Positions 1 to 6,802 are shown, counted from the first letter of the stretch. The stretch: 14,190 nt of DNA from Patescibacteria group bacterium (GCA_018821175.1 JAHJMX010000088.1:1-14190), one strand, 5' to 3'. Program-made: numbers and translations. Notes: generated by a model from the sequence alone, not told the origin.

Positions 1-675
1 AGATATGAAAATATCGCTGAGCTAATGTCAGTTTCTGCAAAATATGATGAACTTGATGCGATAACTTCTCTTGCAATTTTCCTTGAAGAAATTGCGCTAA
101 TTGCAGATATAGACAGTATGGATGATAAGGAAAATTCCGTTATTTTGATGACTGTCCATTCGGCAAAAGGACTTGAATTTAATACTGTGTTTATTGTTGG
201 GCTAGAGGAAGGAATTTTCCCACACTCACGCAGTATGTTGGAACCAGATCAACTTGAAGAAGAGCGTAGGCTGATGTATGTAGCCGTAACTCGAGCCAAA
301 GACGATTTGTACTTAATGTATGCTCGAAATCGCATGCTATATGGAGAAGCACAGTACAATCCACCATCACAATTTATCAATGATATCCCGGAGGAACTTG
401 TAGTCCGTATTGGGGAAAGAAATGCAAACCAAATGAAAAGTTTTAATGGACTTGTTAGTTTTGGGAACAAGCCAATTCCATTGGAAAATCAATCTCGATC
501 AAAAGCTGTATCAAGTCACGGCCTACATGACGGAGATAAGATTTCACATAAAACCTTTGGTGAAGGTATGATAGTTAGTGTACAAGGCGATGTCGCAACA
601 GTTGCATTTAAGGACCCATCTGTAGGAATTAAAAAATTAGCCCTTTCAATAGCGCCCATCGAGAAAATTTCATAA
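1..675 (+). CDS. pcrA: ATP-dependent DNA helicase PcrA/UvrD family, C-terminal fragment
   Basis: Superfamily 1A 3'-5' DNA helicase that acts in DNA repair and in clearing replication-blocking complexes. Only the last 224 codons are present: the frame is open from base 1, so the gene starts to the left of the window, and the ATG at 25 is internal. Helicase motif V (TVHSAKGLEF, about fragment residues 51-60) and motif VI (EEERRLMYVAVTRAK, about 86-100, with the arginine finger) are intact, followed by the conserved 2B/2A return. The last 45 or so residues, with KTFGEGMIVSVQGD, look like the Tudor-like C-terminal domain that in PcrA of Bacillus contacts RNA polymerase. That tail favours PcrA over Rep or UvrD of other types. 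It ends in TAA and faces a convergent gene. Confidence 0.93.
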   Translation, partial: RYENIAELMSVSAKYDELDAITSLAIFLEEIALIADIDSMDDKENSVILMTVHSAKGLEFNTVFIVGLEEGIFPHSRSMLEPDQLEEERRLMYVAVTRAKDDLYLMYARNRMLYGEAQYNPPSQFINDIPEELVVRIGERNANQMKSFNGLVSFGNKPIPLENQSRSKAVSSHGLHDGDKISHKTFGEGMIVSVQGDVATVAFKDPSVGIKKLALSIAPIEKIS

Positions 676-677
676 AT

Positions 678-719
678 AAAAAAAAGGGACAATATCAATT
701 GTAGTCAATATGCCCCTTT
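678..719 (-). terminator. Intrinsic terminator of the M23 peptidase gene, between convergent genes
   Basis: Read on the minus strand, an AAAGGG arm (714-719) pairs with CCCTTT (683-688). The outer arms enclose an inner stem (696-701 with 706-712, one bulged base, tetraloop 702-705), and an unbroken run of eight T (678-685) follows. The order fits termination of the minus-strand gene that ends at 748. On the plus strand the same hairpin is followed only by a broken T stretch, so termination of pcrA from this side is weaker. An asymmetric internal loop lowers the certainty. Confidence 0.6.
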
Positions 720-747
720 AGATTTCCTCCTACTTTTTTTGAAAACT

Positions 748-1764
748 TTACATCCGTCTGATTATCAGACTGTCTGCAACCAAATATTTATACTTGGTTT
801 TGCCCTTAACTTTAACATAATAATAACTACCAGCACTCATATACTTTGTAGTTATATAACTAAATTCACCGTAACGTTGATCCACTGTTTTTACCTTACT
901 TGTGCCAAAATAATAATCTGCGCTTGGTTCATTGGCGGAATCCTCCGGAATCATTGCGTAAATCACATAATATCCAGAGGTGGTGACTCTAAATGTCCAC
1001 TTGAAATAGCTGGCATCCGTAGAACTAGTCACGCGATGTTTACGGTAATTCGAGCCGGTATAGGTCTGATACGAAGTACTGTAAAGCGACCAAGACCCAT
1101 AGCCATAAATAGAGGCATATGTGAAATCATCACTAAGCGATACATCCCCATTATCGTCAAAAGCTGAAACTCTTGAACTCACTCGTGAAATCCCCCAATC
1201 GCCATACTTAAAATCCCCTTCAACAAAGCGGAAATTAACTGACGAACCACGTACGCTCGTCATTACTTGAATATGTAAATGTGGACTTGTTGAAAAGCCA
1301 GTTTGTCCAAGCCTTCCTATGTAATCCCCGCGATTCACATAATCCCCAACACGCAGATGGCTGGTTGATCCATATTTGAAATGACATAAGCGAATGTGAT
1401 AAGTTCCGCCGCTATCTTTAATGACCAGAGTATTGCCCCAGCCCCAATGATTATCAGCATTAGAACTTGTATTATTCTGGAAATCGCGTATCCCATCTCG
1501 AAGCTCCATAATTTCCCCGTCAACTGGGGAGTAAAGAGGTTGGTTGTAAGCCGGGTTGGAGGAAGAATTCACGTTGGAACCTTTATTAAAATCAAACGCA
1601 TAATATTGGTTCCCTTGATGCGAAAAACTCCCTCCTTGGCCTTGTGTGACATACCAAGAACTTCCAAACTGAAATGGAAGGAAGATCATTGGCTTTGCAT
1701 TAGCATTAAATGCCGTTGTCGATACTATCAAGCAGATCAAAATACCCAAAGAATGTCTTTTCAT
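748..1764 (-). CDS. Secreted M23 (LytM-type) peptidase with golvesin-like C-terminal domain
   Basis: Predicted exported zinc peptidase acting on peptidoglycan cross-bridges or related peptides. Residues 1-23 form a signal peptide (KRH, hydrophobic core, ANA cleavage site). The M23 domain spans about 45-185. The zinc ligands would be H49 and D58 (HQGNQYYAFDF, the longer-spaced HxnD variant) and H164 of SPHLHI, with H162 and H128 (LCHF) as the catalytic histidines. All are present, so the enzyme looks active. Residues about 210-338 are rich in Tyr and Ser with GYYVIYAMIP and a closing ADSLIIRR, resembling the golvesin/Xly carbohydrate-binding-like domain; this would target the enzyme to a wall or polysaccharide. 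The start is fixed by a strong Shine-Dalgarno and by the signal peptide. The first 59 bases are shared with the end of the upstream gene in another frame, suggesting translational coupling. Confidence 0.88.
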   Translation of the reverse strand: MKRHSLGILICLIVSTTAFNANAKPMIFLPFQFGSSWYVTQGQGGSFSHQGNQYYAFDFNKGSNVNSSSNPAYNQPLYSPVDGEIMELRDGIRDFQNNTSSNADNHWGWGNTLVIKDSGGTYHIRLCHFKYGSTSHLRVGDYVNRGDYIGRLGQTGFSTSPHLHIQVMTSVRGSSVNFRFVEGDFKYGDWGISRVSSRVSAFDDNGDVSLSDDFTYASIYGYGSWSLYSTSYQTYTGSNYRKHRVTSSTDASYFKWTFRVTTSGYYVIYAMIPEDSANEPSADYYFGTSKVKTVDQRYGEFSYITTKYMSAGSYYYVKVKGKTKYKYLVADSLIIRRM

Positions 1765-2239
1765 GACTTACGTCTCCTTTTTCAATTGTGCTAAGCACAG
1801 TTAGAATTTGATCTTCAAAAGCACTATACCCTTGAAGATTTTCGGGTTTTACAAAATACGCCTCCAACATGTAGTCATTTTTACACATTAAAATGATCGA
1901 AATAACAGGTGATAATGTAGAATTGTCATCAACGTTCAGCTTAAAAACATCGCTAACTGATTGATCAAACTCATTTTCACCATTTTTGAGATTTAAAATC
2001 TCTTTGACTACCCACTCCTGCTCCAAAGTTCCAATTCTGTCATCTATGTCGACATTTTCAAAATCAACATAAATGTCTACACCATTTCCTTGACTACTCA
2101 CAAGTGTCAAAACCCCATTTTCAGAAAACGTATTTATATCGACAATACCCTCAGGTAAATCATAGACATACGTATTCGGAGTAAGATTTGAACTAAAAAA
2201 TGAGCCAAGCAAATAAAAAACAAATAGTATTTTCTTCAT
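1706..2239 (-). CDS. Exported protein of unknown function upstream of M23 peptidase
   Basis: Not recognised with confidence. From the ATG at 2239 it encodes 177 residues beginning MKKILFVFYLLGSFFSS, a clear signal peptide without a lipobox cysteine. An in-frame ATG 30 bases upstream (2269) would put ten extra residues before the signal sequence, so the later start is preferred. The mature part is acidic, and a segment near residue 140 (YSAFEDQILTVLSTIE) resembles the closing helix of PsbP/Mog1-like small secreted domains; that is a weak resemblance only. The last 19 codons run through the Shine-Dalgarno and signal-peptide codons of the M23 gene, so the two are very probably one operon. Its role may be linked to the secreted peptidase, for example as partner or inhibitor, but nothing in the sequence proves this. 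Confidence 0.72.
   Translation of the reverse strand: MKKILFVFYLLGSFFSSNLTPNTYVYDLPEGIVDINTFSENGVLTLVSSQGNGVDIYVDFENVDIDDRIGTLEQEWVVKEILNLKNGENEFDQSVSDVFKLNVDDNSTLSPVISIILMCKNDYMLEAYFVKPENLQGYSAFEDQILTVLSTIEKGDVSHEKTFFGYFDLLDSIDNGI
1774..1780 (-). promoter_or_regulatory. Shine-Dalgarno of the M23 peptidase gene
   Basis: The minus strand reads AAAGGAG nine bases before the ATG at 1764. It is the one textbook ribosome binding site in a window where most starts have none. It lies inside the coding sequence of the upstream gene and fixes the M23 start despite the overlap. Confidence 0.8.
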
Positions 2240-2375
2240 TTCAAAGATCGTTAAGGACAAATGCATCATACTGAATATGTTTAAAATAATTTTAAAAAAC
2301 TTATGAAATATGATATTCTGAAATCCGCTTGCTCAAAAGCTATTTTAGAAATCCCCGCTGATAACTAATGACAAC

Positions 2376-3173
2376 ATGAAGATAATTTTTATAGGAGACA
2401 TCGTTGGAAGACCGGGACGCGAAGCCGTAAAGGAAATATTGCCTGGATTAAGAGATAAATATAAACCAGATTTAATTTTGGCAAATGCTGAAAATTTATC
2501 GCATGGCATTGGTGTTTCAGAAAAATCGGTTGAAGAAATGGAGCGAGCTGGCATACAATTTTTTACATCTGGAAATCACGTTTATCACAATAGGCTGATT
2601 ATTCCAAAGTTAGACGATAAAAAATTTCCTGTTATCCGTCCAGCAAATTTTCCTCCAGGAAATCCAGGTCGAGGATACGAAATTATAGAAACTGGTAAAA
2701 TGGAAAAAGTGCTAATTATCAATTTAATGGGGCGCGTTTTCATTCCGCAAAATTACGATTGTCCGTTTCGTGCAGTAGACAAAATTCTTGAAGACCATTC
2801 ACATGAAAATTTAAGTGCAATTTTCGTTGATTTTCATGCAGAAGCAACTTCCGAAAAAATTGCCATGGCGAATTATTTAGATGGTCGTGTCACAGCTTTA
2901 GTTGGAACACACACACACATTCCAACTGCTGATGCACAAATTTTCCCAGGAAAAATGGCTTATGTTACAGATGTTGGTATGGTTGGAGCAAAAGATTCAA
3001 TTATTGGTGCTGAAAAAGAAGGTATTATTCAGAGCTTTTTGACTCAACAATCTTTCAAATATGAAATCCCTGATTACGGCCCAAAGACATTCGGTGCTGT
3101 CTACATTGAAACGGAGTTAAATTCAAAAGAAGCAATTAAAATTGAACAAATTATAGAAACTATTAACGATTAA
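2376..3173 (+). CDS. ymdB: YmdB-family metallophosphoesterase (2',3'-cyclic nucleotide phosphodiesterase)
   Basis: TIGR00282-type calcineurin-like phosphoesterase; characterised relatives in Bacillus hydrolyse 2',3'-cAMP and affect biofilm and sporulation choices. Length 265 matches the family. All expected metal ligands are visible: D8 (GDIVGRPGR), E39 and N40 (ANAEN), N67 (SGNH), H154 (DFHAEATSEK), H179 and H181 (GTHTHIPTAD), with H68 as the likely general acid. After GNH the usual TWDK of the Bacillus enzyme is VYHN here, a local change next to the active site. No Shine-Dalgarno is seen before the ATG at 2376. The next gene begins three bases after the stop, so it is co-transcribed with the S41 protease. 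The gene upstream is divergent, and the 136-base gap between them shows no convincing promoter pair. Confidence 0.92.
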   Translation: MKIIFIGDIVGRPGREAVKEILPGLRDKYKPDLILANAENLSHGIGVSEKSVEEMERAGIQFFTSGNHVYHNRLIIPKLDDKKFPVIRPANFPPGNPGRGYEIIETGKMEKVLIINLMGRVFIPQNYDCPFRAVDKILEDHSHENLSAIFVDFHAEATSEKIAMANYLDGRVTALVGTHTHIPTADAQIFPGKMAYVTDVGMVGAKDSIIGAEKEGIIQSFLTQQSFKYEIPDYGPKTFGAVYIETELNSKEAIKIEQIIETIND

Positions 3174-3176
3174 ATT

Positions 3177-4403
3177 ATGTACGCAAGAAAACACGTTATC
3201 TTTATGTCAGTTGGCTTTATACTCTTTTTCTTGTTTGGCTGGAAAGGAGCAGAATTTCATTATACTTCACAAAATTTGTTGATTCGCGCTGATCAAGGAT
3301 TACAGGAAAACAGTCTAGACACATCAAATACCGGCAATACTGTAGATATGAATTTATATTTAGATGTACGAGATGAAATTGAATTAAATTATGTAGATTT
3401 AGAGAAAGCGTTTGATGATGAGAATTTATTATATGGCTCTATTAAAGGGATGGTGGGATCTTTGGATGACCCATATACAGTTTTTATGAATCCAGAAGAA
3501 ACAAAGCAATTTGAAGATAATTTGAATGGATCATTAGATGGAATTGGCGCAGAACTAACAGTAGAAGATGGATTTTTAAAAGTTGTATCTCCACTTAAAG
3601 ATTCACCTGCTGAGGCGGCAGGTCTTAAACCTGGTGATATTATTTTCAAAATTGATGGAGAAATAACAAGCGAAATGACACTATTCGATGCAATTATGAA
3701 TATACGTGGCGCTCGCGGAACCAGTGTTGTTTTAACAATTATACGTGAAAATGAAGTTGATCCACTAGAAATTGAAATTATTAGAGATGAAATTCTTATT
3801 GAAAGTGTTACTTTTGAAATGATGGAAAGTGATATTGCCTATATCAGCCTAAATCAATTCACTGATAACACGACGGCTGAATTCGAAGAGGCTGTAAGGG
3901 AAATTCTACTTAATAATCCAAAAGGATTGATTTTGGATCTTCGCTATAACGGGGGTGGATATTTAGACATTGCAGTCGAAATAGTCTCTGAATTTATTGA
4001 TGGATATGTCCCTGCTGTATCTATGAAAACTCGTCATATAGCAGAAGATGAAATTTTTTATGTTAAAAATAATGCGAAATTGGGAACTTTGCCACTTGTA
4101 GTCCTTGTAAACAATGGATCTGCATCTGCAGCTGAAATTTTGGCTGGGGCAATCCAAGATCATAAACGAGGAATAATTATGGGAGAACAGACTTTCGGGA
4201 AAGGAAGTGTACAAGAAGTCATTTTCTTGAATGATGGATCGAGCTTACGCATGACAATTGCGAAGTGGTTAACCCCTTCTGGCCGAGATATTGATGAAGT
4301 TGGGATTATGCCAGATAGAATTATCGAACTTACAAAAGAAGATATGCTTGCTGAAAATGACACACAATTAAACGAAGCCTTAGAATATTTGAACAATCTA
4401 TAA
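3177..4403 (+). CDS. ctpA: S41 family C-terminal processing peptidase (CtpA/CtpB-like)
   Basis: Membrane-anchored serine protease with a Ser-Lys dyad that trims or degrades envelope proteins outside the cytoplasm. Residues 6-20 form an uncleaved N-terminal membrane anchor, about 55-115 the N-terminal helical part, 118-200 the PDZ domain (DGIGAELTVEDGFLKV, then SPAEAAGLKPGDIIFKIDG), and 215-385 the S41 core. The catalytic serine is S317 in NNGSASAAE and the lysine K342 in FGKGSVQ. Their 25-residue spacing equals that of S430/K455 in E. coli Prc, and Q346 matches the conserved glutamine. Length 408 is typical. The start lies three bases behind the ymdB stop with no Shine-Dalgarno, which suggests translational coupling. 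The stop codon abuts and overlaps the end of a convergent gene, leaving no room for a separate terminator. Confidence 0.93.
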   Translation: MYARKHVIFMSVGFILFFLFGWKGAEFHYTSQNLLIRADQGLQENSLDTSNTGNTVDMNLYLDVRDEIELNYVDLEKAFDDENLLYGSIKGMVGSLDDPYTVFMNPEETKQFEDNLNGSLDGIGAELTVEDGFLKVVSPLKDSPAEAAGLKPGDIIFKIDGEITSEMTLFDAIMNIRGARGTSVVLTIIRENEVDPLEIEIIRDEILIESVTFEMMESDIAYISLNQFTDNTTAEFEEAVREILLNNPKGLILDLRYNGGGYLDIAVEIVSEFIDGYVPAVSMKTRHIAEDEIFYVKNNAKLGTLPLVVLVNNGSASAAEILAGAIQDHKRGIIMGEQTFGKGSVQEVIFLNDGSSLRMTIAKWLTPSGRDIDEVGIMPDRIIELTKEDMLAENDTQLNEALEYLNNL

Positions 4404-4898
4404 TTCAAGCTTATACCCAACACCATGAACAGTCTTCAGAAGCACTTGATCGCCCTGATTAAGCTTCTTGCGCAATGAAGCGATGTGAACATCAACTGTA
4501 TTAGTAAATGGGTTAGAATCGGGCCCCCAAACATTTTCCAAAATCGTGTTTCTATTAATGATACGATTTTTATTTGTTATCAAAAACTGCAAAAGTTCAT
4601 ATTCTTTTTTGCGTAATTTCACAATTTCCCCTGCAATATTAGCATTTACAGATGCTGCATCAGTTTTTCTGGGAGTTAAAGTATATTCCTCAGGATTTAA
4701 ATCGAAATCTGCAACCTGTAATGGAACAAGCTTGGGAATATTTCTATAACCAAGATTAAAACATTCTTTTACCTTATGAATCGCATTTTTTGGCGAATCT
4801 AAAATTTGACATTTCAATCCATCATTTATGAGTTTTTTCTGAATAAACCGGAGTAATTTATTTTGCCCATCAGCAGACATTAGAAAAACTTCAGACAT
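4398..4898 (-). CDS. OmpR/PhoB-type winged-helix transcription regulator with truncated receiver
   Basis: DNA-binding regulator. Residues about 69-166 are a complete Trans_reg_C winged helix: LRKKEYELLQFLITNKNRI, NTILENVWG, TVDVHIASLRKKL and the wing KTVHGVGYKL. The N-terminal 66 residues follow the beginning of a receiver domain (strand EVFLMSAD where a receiver has VDDD, helix to residue 28, strand KCQILDSP, helix to about 49) but then pass straight to the linker. The half carrying the phosphoacceptor aspartate and the conserved Thr/Ser and Lys is absent. A normal member has about 225-230 residues; this one has 166. It therefore cannot be switched by phosphorylation in the usual way. There is no kinase next to it. 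The gene has its own promoter and converges on ctpA with overlapping stop codons (TAG here). Confidence 0.85.
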   Translation of the reverse strand: MSEVFLMSADGQNKLLRFIQKKLINDGLKCQILDSPKNAIHKVKECFNLGYRNIPKLVPLQVADFDLNPEEYTLTPRKTDAASVNANIAGEIVKLRKKEYELLQFLITNKNRIINRNTILENVWGPDSNPFTNTVDVHIASLRKKLNQGDQVLLKTVHGVGYKLEL

Positions 4899-4968
4899 AT
4901 TTCAGGATTTGTTAAAAAGATTGGAGCATCATTAAAACATACCTTCGTAAAAAAATAATAAAATAAAC

Positions 4969-4997
4969 ATTAAAAATTAGTGAAAAGAAAATGACAA
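4969..4997 (-). promoter_or_regulatory. Sigma70-like promoter of the winged-helix regulator
   Basis: The minus strand shows TTGTCA (4992-4997), 17 bases, then TTTAAT (4969-4974), each one mismatch from consensus. It would start transcription near 4962, about 64 bases before the ATG at 4898, and sits in the 109-base gap after the DUF134 gene. Confidence 0.55.
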
Positions 4998-5007
4998 TCA
5001 ATCTATC

Positions 5008-5307
5008 TTATCTATCATCAAACATGAAATTCCCACCAGATATACGGATTGCTTTCCCATTTACAATTCCATCTGCAAGATTTTTTCTACCACTAGTCAC
5101 CAAACGATGAAAAGTCGGTTGAGAAATACCCATTTTCGCAGCAGCGTCCTTTTGGTTTACTCCAAGCAAATCCTTTAATCTAACAGCTTCAAACTCATCC
5201 ACTGTTAAATTAATTTCTTCTAATTTTCTCATTGGGACGCCGCTCGGTTTGAAATAAGTAATTTCCGGATTCAAACCGATACGACGCCTGCATCTAGGTC
5301 TTGGCAT
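5008..5307 (-). CDS. DUF134 (UPF0251) family DNA-binding protein
   Basis: Small helix-turn-helix protein of the DUF134/UPF0251 family, 99 residues, the usual length. Family hallmarks are present in order: MPRPRCRRRI at the start, FKPSGVPMRKLEEINLTVDEFEAVRLKDLLGVNQ, the helix-turn-helix at about 52-75 (DAAAKMGISQPTFHRLV), and GKAIRISGGNF at the end. Two of the usual N-terminal residues that bind metal in some members are reduced to a single Cys (C6). Biochemical function of the family is poorly known; in many anaerobes it sits with DUF5320 proteins and NifX/NifB-like iron-molybdenum cofactor proteins, which are not in this window. It begins two bases after the DUF5320 stop, so the two are one operon. 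It is the natural candidate to bind the palindromes upstream of that operon. Confidence 0.9.
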   Translation of the reverse strand: MPRPRCRRRIGLNPEITYFKPSGVPMRKLEEINLTVDEFEAVRLKDLLGVNQKDAAAKMGISQPTFHRLVTSGRKNLADGIVNGKAIRISGGNFMFDDR

Positions 5308-5309
5308 AA

Positions 5310-5477
5310 TTATTGCAAGTCTTTAAGTTTTGCCTCGATCTTAGCCTTTTCTGAATTAAGAACTTTAACTTGTTCTTCTTTTGAAAGTGATACTGTGTTG
5401 CCTTGAACGCAACGACCTCCACCACGTCCAGTTCTTGGACCTCTTCCTTGTGGGCCTGTACCATCAAAATTTGGCAT
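5310..5477 (-). CDS. DUF5320-family small Gly/Arg-rich protein
   Basis: A 55-residue gene read directly on the minus strand from ATG (5475-5477) to TAA (5310-5312). The N-terminal half carries the family signature: MPNFDGTGPQGRGPRTGRGG, with a single cysteine at residue 23 where relatives have GxGxC. The C-terminal half (about 31-55, SLSKEEQVKVLNSEKAKIEAK) is a charged helix likely to form a coiled coil. DUF5320 proteins are found beside DUF134 and NifX-like proteins in anaerobes and candidate phyla; their function is unknown. The pairing here, with DUF134 starting two bases after its stop, supports the call strongly. A longer reading frame that covers the same bases on the same strand does not resemble any protein and is a shadow. 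There is no Shine-Dalgarno. Confidence 0.9.
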   Translation of the reverse strand: MPNFDGTGPQGRGPRTGRGGGRCVQGNTVSLSKEEQVKVLNSEKAKIEAKLKDLQ

Positions 5478-5500
5478 AATGATTGGATTAAGAATAAAAT

Positions 5501-5534
5501 ATAATGTACGTACATTATGAATATATATTCATAA
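5501..5534. promoter_or_regulatory. Two overlapping perfect palindromes, probable operator of the DUF5320-DUF134 operon
   Basis: An 18-base perfect palindrome (5501-5518, arms ATAATGTAC/GTACATTAT) and a 20-base perfect palindrome (5515-5534, arms TTATGAATAT/ATATTCATAA) share four bases. Their centres are 15 bases apart. The second contains the predicted -10 box and the first covers the predicted start of transcription, an ideal placement for repression. The DUF134 helix-turn-helix protein made from this operon is the obvious candidate binder (autoregulation), which is an inference. Confidence 0.6.
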
Positions 5535-5548
5535 CCAATATAAATCAA
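5520..5548 (-). promoter_or_regulatory. Sigma70-like promoter of the DUF5320-DUF134 operon
   Basis: The minus strand reads TTGATT (5543-5548), 17 bases, then TATATT (5520-5525). The start of transcription would be near 5513, giving a leader of about 36 bases. The -10 box lies inside the 20-base palindrome. Confidence 0.55.
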
Positions 5549-5557
5549 GGCGATTTT

Positions 5558-6418
5558 TTAAATTAATTTAGTTAATTTCTTAAATCCATGACTATACGAA
5601 CCTTTTTCCATCGCATAAACTTCAGTAAATTCAGCTCCAAGAAAGAAAATTTGCGCACAATAATAAAGCCAGAAAAGCATAACTATAAGCGATCCCGCAG
5701 CTCCATAAACAGACCCTAAGTTCACATAACTCATGTAAATCCCAATAATATAATTCCCAACCATAAAGAGAATTGCTGTTACAATAGCCCCGATCCACAC
5801 ATCGCTCCACGAAATTTTCAAATCTGGCAAAATTTTATAAACAGCAGCAAAAATTAATGTTACAACTACAAAAACAATTCCCGTATAAAGAATTGAAATC
5901 GTATAAAGTTTTATCGGCAAAATATTCATAAGAAAAACTCCAACTGTCGACAAAACAGCACTAAAAATAATCGATAAGGTCAACAACATACCAAAACAAA
6001 GTACAAGTAACATAGAAATAAATCGCGACCTTATAATGTGTCGGATCTTCTTTGGTGAACGATGATTAACATCCCAAATTTGATTAAGCATGTTTTTAAG
6101 CTCACTAAAAAGATGTGAAGCCCCAAACAGAAAAACAAAAAAACTGACAACCGTCATCCATAAACTTGCCTCTGATAAATGTGCATTTTCGATAAGAGAT
6201 TCAACTACAGTAGCAATTTCATGTCCAATTACATTTTCTGTCAAAAGAACAATTTCCCCAGAAATAGCAGTTTGTCCAAAAATCATACCAGCAGTTGCAA
6301 TCACAATGATGATAATTGGCGCGATTGCAAAAAGTGCATAAAAAGAAATTGCAGCCGCATAAATATATGCCTTATCTTTAGACCATTCTTGATAAGTTTT
6401 CGTGATCAGATCTAACAT
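5558..6418 (-). CDS. YihY/BrkB-family inner-membrane protein
   Basis: Polytopic membrane protein of the YihY/BrkB family (TIGR00765), 286 residues, the normal length. Six membrane segments can be placed at about 20-47, 83-105, 133-162, 170-196, 206-230 and 236-262. Family landmarks are AAAISFYALFAIAPIIIIVI in the first segment and GSVYGAAGSLIVMLFWLYYCAQIFFLGAEFTEVYA near the end. The family was once annotated as ribonuclease BN in error; its actual role is unresolved, with transport or envelope functions suggested. The tail is short and basic. No Shine-Dalgarno is visible; the ATG at 6418 gives the conserved N-terminus. It stands alone, with its own promoter on the right and the DUF5320 operon promoter beginning just after its stop. 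Confidence 0.9.
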   Translation of the reverse strand: MLDLITKTYQEWSKDKAYIYAAAISFYALFAIAPIIIIVIATAGMIFGQTAISGEIVLLTENVIGHEIATVVESLIENAHLSEASLWMTVVSFFVFLFGASHLFSELKNMLNQIWDVNHRSPKKIRHIIRSRFISMLLVLCFGMLLTLSIIFSAVLSTVGVFLMNILPIKLYTISILYTGIVFVVVTLIFAAVYKILPDLKISWSDVWIGAIVTAILFMVGNYIIGIYMSYVNLGSVYGAAGSLIVMLFWLYYCAQIFFLGAEFTEVYAMEKGSYSHGFKKLTKLI

Positions 6419-6465
6419 TTTTGAAGATTTGAAAAAGGTAAAAACTAATATAATTCCTTATCAAA

Positions 6466-6492
6466 ATTATGTTAGTTAAGATTTTTTGTCAA
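6466..6492 (-). promoter_or_regulatory. Possible promoter of the YihY gene
   Basis: The minus strand has an exact TTGACA (6487-6492) and CATAAT (6466-6471), but with a short 15-base spacer. The -35 overlaps a small inverted repeat (6478-6483 with 6491-6496). The short spacing leaves the -10 assignment open. Confidence 0.35.
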
Positions 6493-6501
6493 TCTTGCAA
6501 T

Positions 6502-6723
6502 TTACTTATCAAAATTTATGTAAATAATTTTAGCCATATCTTCGGGAGATGGCAAAGTTTCATCTAATGTTTGTTCAATTCTGGCCCCAATCTCAACAAC
6601 CATCCGGACAGCTTCCTCTTCTGATGTTTGCTCTCCCTCAACATTGTTGACGCCATCATCACAACTTCCTATTCCTGGGTTTTCTGTGTCTAGATTTCCA
6701 TGTCCATCAATTTTATCTGCCAT
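6502..6723 (-). CDS. Small acidic protein of unknown function (73 aa)
   Basis: Not recognised. The protein is strongly acidic and hydrophilic, with no membrane segment or signal peptide. Residues 1-30 are Gly/Asn/Asp-rich and look disordered (MADKIDGHGNLDTENPGIGS). Residues about 33-68 (TSEEEAVRMVVEIGARIEQTLDE) look like one or two amphipathic helices. That the gene is real is supported by a perfect-consensus promoter placed 36 bases before the ATG and by the ordered protein-like composition, not by homology. It follows the GGDEF gene, from which it is separated by an 79-base gap containing that promoter. A small adaptor or regulatory protein is possible, but nothing specific can be claimed. 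Confidence 0.65.
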   Translation of the reverse strand: MADKIDGHGNLDTENPGIGSCDDGVNNVEGEQTSEEEAVRMVVEIGARIEQTLDETLPSPEDMAKIIYINFDK

Positions 6724-6758
6724 AAAATCAAATCAGAAGTTAAAGATTAAAGGTTGTG

Positions 6759-6787
6759 ATTATAATAAATTTTGTAGCATCTGTCAA
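6759..6787 (-). promoter_or_regulatory. Perfect-consensus sigma70 promoter of the 73-residue protein gene
   Basis: The minus strand reads TTGACA (6782-6787), exactly 17 bases, then TATAAT (6759-6764): both hexamers and the spacing are ideal. The predicted start is near 6752, about 29 bases before the ATG at 6723. There is no similar element in front of the neighbouring GGDEF gene. Confidence 0.8.
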
Positions 6788-6802
6788 CCGCAAGGATTTG
6801 AA

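Noticed and set aside
691..710. Direct repeat CAATAT within the pcrA-M23 intergenic hairpin
   Set aside because: Two six-base AT-rich copies in a hairpin region are expected by chance and suggest no array or mobile element.
739..1794. Long plus-strand frames opposite the M23 gene (739-1167 and 1396-1794)
   Set aside because: They are shadows of a gene with signal peptide, complete zinc site and Shine-Dalgarno; their translations look like random hydrophobic and Cys-rich sequence.
2240..2375. Divergent promoters between the exported-protein gene and ymdB
   Set aside because: A TATGAT at 2309-2314 and other AT-rich hexamers occur, but none has a convincing -35 partner on either strand, so no promoter is called.
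5294..5548. An 84-residue minus-strand frame over the DUF5320 gene
   Set aside because: It covers the promoter and palindromes, has no family resemblance, and the DUF5320 frame on the same strand has the clear family signature and DUF134 neighbour.
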